64,000 bases of DNA from Antedon mediterranea (Eukaryota; Echinodermata; Crinoidea; Comatulida; Antedonidae), in NCBI RefSeq assembly GCF_964355755.1, contig NC_092675.1, positions 501,001 through 565,000 of the forward strand, written 5' to 3'. Made by a program: the position numbers and the translations under genes. Of this stretch, positions 1 to 11,000 are shown piece by piece. Every line of letters begins with the position of its first letter. The first letter of the stretch is position 1. The notes under the pieces were generated by a model. That model made no database searches, was not told the DNA's origin, and saw only the letters and a list, made by a program, of their open reading frames with translations.

Positions 1-1891
1 TGTCTCTTGAACGGTAAAAGTTTCAATTTATATAAGCGCCCAGTGAAGCAGAACGAAGGCTGTGAAATGAGGCCAGATTACAAGTGCAGCTACGGCAAAA
101 TCACACTGTGGTTACAGAATAGGAAATTCGTGAAATGGTCAATCTTCCGACGACTCGTTATCATTAACCATATCAATTACTTTTGTAAAATTATACTTAT
201 CTGATGTAATTTTAGTCGGTCTTCCCATTTATAAAGTCAATTTTCTATGAAAATCCATCAAAACAGTGAAAAATTAGATAAGTTTGCACTTTACGTTTGC
301 CGATTTTCGCACTGACTTAGGGAAAGCCTTCAAAATCAATGAAGCGTAACGTATACATTCCTGAGCGAGGAGAGCGAGACGACGATACACGTGCTCTCTC
401 TGCCCATGCCTGGCATCGTCGCGTGATAAGCAGATACAGTATACAATACCAAACTGGTCGGGTCGAGTATACCCCGTCTATAATCACAACATGAACGATG
501 TACAGTATTTGATTGAAGGTCGACTCAACCTACCGGAATGGTATAGATAATATAGCTCGAATGAGAGAGTTGGAATATTTGTAAACATAAGTACAGTATT
601 GCTAATTTTAACAAGTGTAGCCTAGCGTAAGTAAAAGGCCTGGTAGTATCAATTCGCATAGGGTCTACTACACTAGCTAGCTCAATTTTTAACTGGGCCG
701 GATCGGCTAGGCTAGGCTAGGTCTCCTTCCTACTACCGGTCTACTTGCTTGATGCAGTATCCGCTTTTTTGGAGAGTAAACTAGGCCTACTTATTAGACG
801 ATCGGGACACCATACGTGCGGACGGTGATCGGACCTTGTTTTGCCTCAATATTTACAGCCGATTTTTGTAGAACGTTTTTAATAGGTTTAGATTGTTTAG
901 GAGTTTGGTTGATAGGATGGGTTTGGAATCCACTGAGTTTTGTTATTTATGGGCCAATCGTTTAGTAATAGGCTAGCTAGGCCCATGAATGATGGCCCCA
1001 ATGTTTTAACGTAGCCATCGTGGCATGGAATCCCTAGTCAGAAATGGCTCTCACCCCGGCATGAATAAAATGATTTAGGCTAGGCCTAGCCTAGTACGTG
1101 AAGCCGATATACGATCTGTACTATAGGCCTATTATTATAAATTCGAGGTATAAAAATAGTATAATTTATGACTCCGTAATCTGTACTAAATTTTGTATTT
1201 CATTAAATGTCAAATAAATATATGCTACTACTGTTATTATTACACTTTAGGCCTAGCTTAGCAAATCTACAAAAAATGTATTTCACAATGATCGGGTGGT
1301 CGTCGTTTGACAGAGGAGAGAGAACACAACGTACAAGCTTGACGTCGCGAGTTTGGAATCCACTGATGACGTGATTTTGTGAATATCTCATGAATATTAA
1401 TGAGCTTCCCTAAGCTGCTGAAAAACAGATTTTCCATGAATTTACCCTAAAATGTATATGAAATTTAATTTTTTTAATTTCTCGTTATTACTTCTTCATT
1501 CTGACATGTCTATATTGTTATAATATTTTTTATTTAATAAATAAACGATATTTAAAAGCAATTTTAAACCCAGAATCCCCCTTTAAATACAGTAGAACCC
1601 CTATTACGGACCACTTTGGGACCCCAACAAAGTATAAAAGTTTCTCTTGTTTAGGAGCTGGCCATAGTGTAAAAATATGTATTTCCCTTTGTTTATTTCA
1701 CAGGAAAGTGTCAAGGAATGTCCCAAAGGAGGGGTTCATTTATCTAATTCATTTATGTATACTGTATTTAATACTTCAATTTAATTGATCATACAAAATA
1801 AAATATCTATCTATCTATTAGAGTAAGCTGATCAACTCATTGTTATTTTGATTTATTAGTTGCCAACAGTATTTACGCATTTTCTTGTTAG
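1..1891. other. Noncoding sequence, probably DNAJC21 intron
   Basis: I see no convincing exon here. Because the gene that follows begins mid-protein at 1892, the stretch is most simply its upstream intron, but it could include intergenic DNA. It holds CpG-containing sequence around 350-430, TAGGCCTA-rich runs around 640-740 and 1075-1130, and a phrase (GTTTGGAATCCACTGA) present near 920 and again near 1350. A MITE-like piece at about 1594-1740 starts with GAACCCCTATTACGG and ends with the near-complement AAAGGAGGGGTTC. CTTAGGGAA near 315 faces TTCCCTAAG near 1405, so a 1.1-kb inverted-repeat element is possible but weak. Confidence 0.4.
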
Positions 1892-3088
1892 GTTATCAAA
1901 AAAACAAAAGAAGAGGCGGAGACAACAGAATAAAGTGAGTTTAAAACATTATAATTATACTTGTACATTATTGTTACAATAACTATCAAATATCATCAAT
2001 TACTACTATTAAAACAGATGAATTTTTACTTTATAATGTAACCACAACTACATTACATAACAGTAGACATTATCACAGTCTGGGCTTCTGTAAAACACTA
2101 AACTTCTACTCACTATATCTACCTCTACTATGTACAGTATCACCTGAGATTGTTTTGGAAGCCCAACCCAATCAAGTTGTCATGTTTTTCCTACGAATAT
2201 ATTTCCTAAGTTTTTAAAAGCTTGAAAATATGAAGAAAGTTAAGATTTTTAAATCATTTATTACAGAATAAAGAAGGTGATGAGAATGAAGAAGGTAACA
2301 ATGAAGAAGACAATGAAACCACTAAAAAACCAATCACATCAGAGGAAATAAACAAAATAACAGATGAATTAGGTGAAAGGTTAGAGGTCAACGATAATGA
2401 CACTCTTACTAACAATAAAGATTCTGATGGAGATAATGAGGAATTAACCCAAGCACCTGTGTAAGTGAAGAATTATTTTTACATTTCAGAATAATCTCTT
2501 TAGAAAAAGATACAAAATGGAGGTCAAAATGTAGGCCTATCACTAAGACCTTTTGATGTGAGTAACCTTATTACATTGTGCAAAATATTGATCATTTTGT
2601 ACATTACATAACATATATTTAAAAAAATGAAAATAGGACTTACTTGTTTTTTATTTTGTCTGTATTTAATTCTGTTGTTATATTTGATGAGAGAGAAAGC
2701 TATGAACACTGTAATTTCCAAATGTATGGATGAATAAAGTGATGTCTATGTCTATGTCTATCTAATACTGATAGAAACAAAACAAAACACTCTTTCTATG
2801 TTTATTTTCAGTAATGTAAAAAAGAAGGGCAAGAAAGCAAAACAAGCTCGCAAAGAAGCAGCAAGACAAAATGCTGTTGCTGGGGCAGATGAAACACACC
2901 AGCCACCACCACCTGAGTCTTTAATATGTAACACCTGTAATATGAAATGCAAATCTAAAAATAAGTTATTCATTCATTTGAAAGAGAGTGGTCATTCACT
3001 GAGACTGCCCAGTACAGCGATGAAAGATGAAAAACGTAAAAAAGGGAAAAGAAGCAAAGGAAAAAACGCACATATACATGATTCTTGA
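1892..3088 (+). CDS. DNAJC21: DNAJC21/JJJ1-like J-protein, C-terminal part
   Basis: Three exons are visible: 1892-1934, 2267-2460 and 2812-3088, ending in TGA. Introns are GT/AG and the frame joins through all three, giving about 170 residues. The first visible exon reads LSKKQKKRRRQQNK, like the Lys-rich stretch of DNAJC21. The second is acidic. The third is Lys-rich and ends with a C2H2-type finger (C-x2-C, then H-x5-H in the HLKESGH segment) followed by a basic tail. In the family, the N-terminal J domain recruits HSP70 and the C-terminal fingers help recycle export factors from pre-60S ribosomal subunits. The J domain must lie left of position 1; it is not in this window. A polyadenylation-type AATAAA lies just after the stop near 3114. 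Assignment rests on the basic segment plus the terminal finger and is good but not certain. Confidence 0.75.
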
Positions 3089-3660
3089 TATATTTTTGAT
3101 TTTAATTTATTATTAAATAAAATTTTAAACTGTAACTAAACAGTACATCGTGTGCAAATGGTTGTCTATTTGTAAATCTGTCATCAAAACATAGGCTTAG
3201 TACTATACTAACACATACAAAATCAAACAAATATATCGGGACATTAAGCTATCATACCCACAGATAATGATGCATATCAAACAAATATATCTGGACATTA
3301 AGCTATCATACCTACAGACAATGATGCATATCATATTAATTATAATTATTTTTAAAATGTGATAAAAAGAAAGCAAGTTTCTGTCCCATTTTAAATCTCC
3401 CGAGACAAACAAAATAATACGATCTCGTTTTAATTTGAGGGCGCTCTTTATAGCAGTCGACGGAAGTGGAGAAGGCAGACAATTAACAAATAAAAATACA
3501 ATTTAAGAAATATATTTAAGCTAATATGTGTAATTAAATTATAAGATTATATTTTTTTTAAATGTATCTTATAAATTTAGTATATTATATTTTTAAAAGG
3601 TAAAATTATCTAAAATATATTTGTTATTTCTAAGTACTTAGATAAAGTTTATTTTCCTTA
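3089..3660. other. Intergenic: DNAJC21 3' flank to CFAP57 promoter
   Basis: AT-rich. Contains the probable DNAJC21 polyadenylation signal near 3114 and an imperfect direct duplication of about 52 bp (3225-3275 and 3277-3327, sharing the phrase ATCAAACAAATATATC). No coding potential seen. Confidence 0.5.
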
Positions 3661-3664
3661 GTAA

Positions 3665-3678
3665 CTGTCCATAGCAAC
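3665..3678 (+). promoter_or_regulatory. Near-consensus RFX X-box upstream of CFAP57
   Basis: CTGTCCATAGCAAC has the strong RGYAAC half-site, the central AT and the CC of the first half of the X-box bound by ciliogenic RFX factors (consensus like GTTGCCATGGCAAC); the outer part of the first half is degenerate. It sits in CpG-containing DNA about 85 bp before the putative first-exon donor of CFAP57, a motile-cilium gene. The position supports function, which is inferred. Confidence 0.45.
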
Positions 3679-3761
3679 TAACACTGCTGTCGCGCGTTTC
3701 GTCGATCTCCTGTGTTTGTTGTTTTTGTTGTAGTTGTGATGAGTATTTAATACATTTTCAG
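3679..3761 (+). other. Putative noncoding first exon of CFAP57
   Basis: The sequence ending TACATTTTCAG at 3761 is followed by GTAAAA, a usable donor. The coding exon of CFAP57 is preceded by a clear acceptor (TTTACAG at 4997-5003), so a noncoding upstream exon is required. This CpG-containing segment is the best candidate; its start is not determined. Confidence 0.4.
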
Positions 3762-3849
3762 GTAAAATTTTGGACTATTTTGAATTTGAATAATAATCTG
3801 TCTAGCTAGATATAGTTACTGAATATATGTTCACATCGATTGATGCAAA

Positions 3850-4000
3850 AAAGTAGGCACTAGGAGGCCTAGCTAGCTAGCCTATCTAAGACTAGGTAGA
3901 CCTCTCTGTCTGGCCTACTCTAGCCTCTACACTAGTAGTAGAGAGGCATAGCCTAGGGCCATGCCTAGTAGTAGGGCTAGGCCTAGCTAGGCCCTAGGCT
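3850..4000. repeat. TAGGCCTA/CTAGC low-complexity cluster
   Basis: Dense overlapping palindromic words (TAGGCC, CTAGC, CCTAGG) within CFAP57 intron 1. Similar clusters occur near 21610-21650, 22570-22620 and 48880-49160. Confidence 0.6.
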
Positions 4001-4205
4001 AGTAAAATGAATGAATGTGCTGATGATGAGCCCTGACTGTGGTGGTGATGGGGTGACTGTGTCCTGTGTGTGAGAGGACTAGGCCAAGGTTCTGTCAATG
4101 AAACTACTCTCAACCATGATAATAATCATGATAAAAAAGGCAGGCAAAAGGTTACGCGTGTATATTCAGAATGTTTGTTAATAATAATATTTAATATACA
4201 ATACA

Positions 4206-4964
4206 TCATTAAATTAACGCCGTGGTTAGGATTCCGGCACCGGAACTCAACTGCCCAGCGTTAGGGAATCCGACACGCTATTGCGCATGCCCAGAGCGAG
4301 GTAATCGGCGACTCTATACTTACGAACTAGCCTAGCTAGATGCCTACTAATAATGGGATCTACTAATCTAGGCTAGGGCTACCAGTTAGACGTGACCAGT
4401 GGGCCTATACTATATAGTATTTATTTTGTAATTAAAAAGTGGTTGCTTCATTCATATATAAACTTCATATCATTATGAATTAAATAATTACATGACTAGT
4501 TTTATGAACGCATTTTACTGTCCATAACAACATGCAATCACAAGTTGATTTGTTGTCGGCAGCCACCGCGTGGATGTGAAAAAACTGTTCGGGAAGTCAG
4601 TCAGGGTCGCAACGCTAAAAACAGCATTACGATTCTTAAATATTAGATAGATACTGATACTTATTAATATCATTATAATTATTTTAACGCGTGGCGTAGT
4701 CGTATTTGAATTATTAATTCATATATGGCATAGGCCTAGGCCAAGTTTCATCCCATCGCTCTCTCGCTCGCGCAACGACTATCTAGGCTACAGTAAATCC
4801 CTATAACACTCCCGACTCTCCGTGGTGTGGCAGTGGCACACTATTAGTGCAAGCTATAATTCACTTCCCATAGCTCTGGGCATGCGCAATAGCGTGTCGG
4901 ATTCCCTAACGGTGGGCAGTTGAGTTCCGGTGCCGGAATCCTAACCACGGCGTTAAATTAATGA
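4206..4964. mobile_element. MITE-like element with 92-bp inverted termini
   Basis: The 92 bases at 4206-4297 are the reverse complement of 4873-4964 with only two mismatches. The core starts TTAACGCCGTGGTTAGGATT and ends GCGCATGCCCAGAGC. The 575-bp interior has no reading frame of interest, so this is a non-autonomous DNA element. TTAA occurs near both outer ends and may be part of the target duplication, but the boundary is ambiguous because TCATTAA is itself inverted. It lies inside the putative first intron of CFAP57. Confidence 0.8.
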
Positions 4965-5033
4965 TTTCTTTTAAAGGTGAACCCTTTTAAATTCTATTTA
5001 CAGATTTGAGTGAAGCATCAGCAGCAAATCAAG

Positions 5034-8000
5034 ATGTCAATAGCGACTGCACAGCCTCGCCATGTTTTTGGTTTGAAGGGCAAAGTTAATAACAACATCT
5101 GTTATGTGGATGAACAAACCATAGTTTACCCATCAGGTGCAAATACTGTTTTATATAACATTGATCAAAAATCGCAGAAATTCATTGCTGGATCTGAAAA
5201 AAGTCTTGGAACAACAGCAATGTGTGTCAGTCCGAACCGCAGATACATCGCCATTGCTGAAAAGGGCAGCGAGAAAGCTACTATCACTATTTATGACTTA
5301 CACTCTTTGCGAAAACGTAAAGTTCTAAGTTCACCAGATATCCAGTCTGTTGAGTTTGTTAGTCTGGCTTTCTCTCCCGATTCAAAGTATCTGATTGCTC
5401 AAGCTGGACGACCAGATTGGATACTTCTTTACTGGACCTGGGAAAAGTCAAAGGTCATGGCGTCGACTAAAACCTCAAATCCTGCAAACAATGACATTTA
5501 TCAGGTAAACAAAATTAAATCGATTAAAATCATTAATCAAAAATAATGTTAAAGTAAGGTATAATGATATACCTGTAGCCTACAGTGTCCATTTAATTCA
5601 TTTTTGTTTTCCATTTAAAAAATAAAAAACTCAAAACTTATGAACACACAATTACTGTCTTATTTAACAGATTGTGGTAATTTCAGTATTATTCACAATA
5701 CAATTAATAAGTTGTTAATTATTATTATATTTCTTTTCTCAAAGGTTTCTTTTAACCCGCAAGACAATACACAGATCTGTGTTGTTGGTAACGGAATCTT
5801 CAAGCTATTCCGCTACAGTGAAGGCAACCTGCGACAGTTTGCCTTTCAGAAGTTAGAGCCACAGAACTACTTGTCACAAGCTTGGGTATCGGATGAAAGA
5901 GTTATTGTTGGCACTGATAATGGCAAGCTTTTCCTGTTTGAGTCAGGAGAACTGAGGAACGAATTCTCAATTGTAACGAAGGAAAAAGAAATGGAAAGGT
6001 ATGCTATAGCCCCTACTACTATTGTTCATAAAATAGTAAAAGTATGACTTTTATTATTATTTGGTATTATCAATTCCACTATGGTTTGGTAAGTAACAAG
6101 GAATAGGTATTATCATACTACGAGTTTACTGTAATACCACCACTTTATAATGTCTGATTTTACAAACAGGCATTTCCCCAGGTATAGTCCCAGTATTGAC
6201 TTTTGATCTGAATTTAGGCCAAGTAAGTAAAACAATTAAGTGAATTCTATCGGAATTGATCAGTAAAAACTGCTTTTTCACATCCATCAGATAAACAGAT
6301 TTAAAATTGTAATGTTTCTTGATTTTGTTATTCCCCAATTCCCACAAACTGCTAATAAACTTCACCACTACAGGTTATTTTAAAATAATAGAAACTGCAT
6401 TTGTATTACAATTACGTTTTAATTGACAGGGTTGGAAGTATTGCAGAAGGTGACTTGGTGCCTTCAGGACCACCTCCAGTTACTGCTATTGTAGCTTACT
6501 CTAAGGGCTTTGCCTGCTCAGGGGGCATAGGCACAGTTCATCTATTTGAAAAGACAGAAGACAAGGATAACTACAAAAAGGGCAGAGAAATCAAGGTATT
6601 ATTCAATTAAGTTGCAAGCAGTTGTTTCAAATAAATGATATAAGGCACTCTATTTAATTTACTCCAAAAGCCAAAACTGAGAATAGAGATACTAGTAGGC
6701 CTAACCACATAATGCTTTAATACAGTATATGTTTAAATAATAATGCATTCTGGATAGTACAGTGTTCATATGTTTGTAAATGTCTTTATCATTCTTTTGT
6801 TTGTAAAGAGAATGTTAATTGATGTTGGTTTCTGATATTTAGATTCCACAAGATGCAATTGGTGCTGACCCAACGAGACAAGAAAATCATACAATAAAGA
6901 CGGTGACAGTTAGTCCGTCAGAAGAGACATTGGTTTGTAGTACCATCACAAACCAACTCTACTGTATGACTCTCTCCAGTGCTGATCTAGGAAAGGTAAT
7001 CTTCATTATCATCATAAGTGACATAGTCATAATCACCTTTATTCATTATCAATTTCATTTTCTTATTAGCACAACAACTTTTGTGTTCAATTTTATTACG
7101 CTCTGTCTACACAATTAAACTAGTTTGACAAAAAAAATTTGATGTGCCAAATTATGGTTGTGATAATAATGCCCAAATATGGTAGTGATATGACATCATC
7201 ATGTCCAAATATGGGCACATCACATAAAGTTTGATAGTGAGCTTTATGTATTGTAATTTATTATATCTACACTTCTATTCTTTTACATAGCATGGTGATC
7301 AAGCAACCTTTGAATTGTTATCCCAACCCTTCCACTTTGGAACAATCAGTGGTTCAGATGTGTGCATTCGTAAACCACTCATAGCCACCTGTTCTGTTGA
7401 TAGGTCGGTTCGTATCTGGAACTATGAAACAAAGTAAGTTTTTACGGCACTGTAGCATAGAGGTTTTTGGTTCCTGTGGTTCTGGGTTCAAGACATAGCT
7501 CCCACATTACTAGGATTTTCTCTTACCTAATTTTGTATAAAGCTAAAATTTAAAAATAAATGTTTATGGACAGTAATTTGATGAACCAGATGAGTTGATG
7601 AATGACCAAGTAGATAGCATAGTTAATTTGTTCATTCTCACAAAATTGTACTTGAACACGACTGAAACCTACAACCTCCAGATCACAAGCCTGGAGTTCG
7701 TACTTCTAGACCACCAAGCTTGCGCTGATGGCTAGGATTGGATTCAAGCCCAAGATAGAAATGAAAGCAAGCATTAAAAGAAAGAAAGGTTTTTGTGTAA
7801 ATTAAAATAATTATACTGTGTCTTTTCTAGTTCTATTGAGCTGCACAAGGAATTCCAAGAGGAAGCATACAGTATAGCTCTTCATCCTTCAGGCCTGTTC
7901 ATTCTGGTTGGTTTTAGTGACAAGTTAAGACTTATGAACCTGCTCATTGATGACATCAGGACATTCAAAGAGTTCACTGTTAGAGGTTGCCGCGAGGTAT

Positions 8001-11000
8001 GTTGCATTATGTGAACAATTTGAGTATGCTTTATATCAATCTATTACTTAACGCCGTTCTGCCGAATAGTCTTCTGCTTATTTCTGCTGTGAAGTTCCTC
8101 CAAAGTGTTCTGTCAGTTACTATGTTCTTTATTTTCTGTAGGTCCGTTACTTTTTAATAATTACATTTTTTGGTAGTTATATCAATTTGAATAGGACAGA
8201 GATGATGTACAGTAGATTTAACCAATTTTTTAAACAAACAGAAACAATTTTATTATTATACTGGTGATGAATTAAATTAATTGTCGGTATTGGCAACAGT
8301 CATTATTAAATTTTAGTATATAATTCCATATTCTATTCAATTGTATTGTTCTCTTTGTTTTAGTGTTCATTCAGCAATGGAGGTCACATGTTTGCTGCTG
8401 TTCATGGCAATGTTATTCAAGTTTACTCAACTTCTACGTTTGAGATTATCAACAATTTGAAAGGACACAATGGGAAGGTAATCTACGTTTTGTGACTGTG
8501 ATATATGAGTGTGTGCAGTACTGTATGTCATGTAGATGGAAATAGAGAAAATTGATCAATTTGACAATTACCTTGCTGTTTAATATAATTACTATCAATT
8601 ATTATTAACATGATTGTCCAAACATTTCAGGTGCGTTCAATTGTATGGAGCGCAGATGACAGCAAGCTTGTTAGCTGTGGAATGGATGGAGCAGTGTATG
8701 AATGGAATTCATTCAGCGGAAAACGTGAAGGAGAAAGCGTACTGAAGTCGTGTAGTTACACTTGCGTTACAGTTTCTCCTGATGGAAAAACTACATTTGC
8801 TGTTGGTTCTGACCGCACTTTGAAAGAGATTACAGATTCTCAGGTTAGTAGTCATTTCAATTTATATAAGTTAATGAAGGGCAGGTTAATATCTGGGAAT
8901 GATTAGGCCAAAAAGAGGCAGATCTTGCATTTTGGGTGTGGAATAGAGCAGTGTACACAGTGTACACTATAAGCTGGTATTCAGACGTGTGCATCATTCA
9001 CCAGCCTATTGCATGGTAAAAAGATGTATACAAAATGCAGATCATTCAGTAGCGTCCTCAATCGTTAAAATGGGAGAAGTGCAGGTTAATATCTGGGAAT
9101 GGTGATGGCATTCAAAAGGCAGATCTCGGATTCTGGCCATGGAGTAGGGCATAGACAGTGCACACTATAATTGATTTTCAAATATTATGCATCATTCACC
9201 ATCCTAGTACAAACGGACTCAGACCATTTAGGAGTACCCTTAATCATTGAGATGGCACAAATTATGTATGCCATGTGATATGATATCATCCAAAGGCAAT
9301 ATATATTCATTGTTAATTTTACTGCATTTTTTCAGATATTACGTGATGTAGAGGCAACTGATGTCACACTGACCCAAGTTGCAATGTCTCATAATGGACG
9401 AATGCTGTTTGCAGGAACATCAGCCGGTACCTTGCGATCAATGAAGTACCCTTTGACCTCGCCTGGTGAATGGACAGAAAGCATGGCCCATGGGACAGCA
9501 ATAACTAAGGTGAGATTGCATAGATAGACTGCTGAATTCAAGACCAAATGTATAATGGAATATTTGAGTTGTTGCCCATACATAACACTAATACTTTTAA
9601 TATTTTACAATTTTTTTTTTAGTTATTTCTTTCAAAGTTAACAATTTTTATTATCATTGTTTTCAGATGAGGATAAGCTATGATGACCAGTACCTCATAA
9701 CTGTTTCTGAAGATTCTGTATTGATGATCTGGAAAATCACAGACAAAGAGGGCCGTGGTCTGAAGAGGGACAAAGAAATAGGTTATGCTGAAGAAATCCT
9801 TATTACCAAGTCAGATTTGGAAGAAAAGGTAGATGCACTCCTTCTATAACAATACTTAATAATATTACTTGCTGTTGCATAGAATTAGAACAAAATATGA
9901 TTACTGATTTATCTTTTACAGTTAGATAAAACTGCTTATTAACCTTTGTTTTATGTGTAGAACTCTGTCATGGCTGAGCTTAAGACCAGAGTAGAAGAGT
10001 TAAAGATGGAGAATGAGTATCAGCTTCGTCTCAAGGATATGAACTATAACGAAAAGATAAAAGAGTTGACAGAAAAGTTCATTCAGGAGATGGAATCATT
10101 GAAGACAAAGAATCAAGTCCTGAAGACGGATAAAGACAAAGAGGAGGCCAGGCACGAAGAAGAACTTGCAGAAATTATGGAGAAAAACTCCAAAGAAAAC
10201 CAGGACCTTGGTAAATATTATTTTTCCTTTGGTGAAACTTACCGATGTTTCACCAAATTGTTTACCTCATTTAACACTAAAGAAAAATTCTCAAAAATTG
10301 TCATTAGAAACAATGCATTTTTAGTGTTTAAATTATTCAAAACACTGTAATTAATTCAATGTAAATTTTTGTTATGTGCAACTTCTTTACATTATAATAC
10401 TTCATTTTGTATTGTAGAGCTTGCTAACAACCAAAAGCTGATGATAGAGTACGAGAAGTACCAAGAACTACAATCCAAGTCTCAGAAGATGCAAGAAGAC
10501 TATGAAAGACAACTACAGGAGATGGAGGAGTCTAAAGAACAAGCTTTAGAAGAACTTACTGAGTACTACCAGACCAAGCTACAAGAGAAAACCATCCAAT
10601 TGGACCAGGTGATTAATTGTAACATTTCTGTTCTTGTCTTAAGCTCTGTCTACACTATCATTCAAACTAGTTTGCCCAAATATGGTAGTGATATTCCCAA
10701 ATATAGTAGTGATATGAAATCAGCATGTCCATATATGGGCACATCACTTTTTTTTTTTAAATGTTTAATACTGTAGACAGAACTTTACTATAGAAAAATC
10801 ATCAGAAACCTGTAATTTGTATTTTCTGAACAATTTATTATGCTATCTCACAGTCATGGCTGTGTTCAATCATTTTTATTCACGAATACAAATTGTACAA
10901 AAGAAAGTTTACTTTCAGTTTAGGTCAATGTTTGGAACTCAACCAAGGAAGGACACAATTTGTTTTAGAAAAAATTAATAATATTAAACTGGTTTCTTTC

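Noticed and set aside
7-204. 65-residue open frame at the window start
   Set aside because: No recognisable domain, and no acceptor/donor pair or frame link to the downstream DNAJC21 exons.
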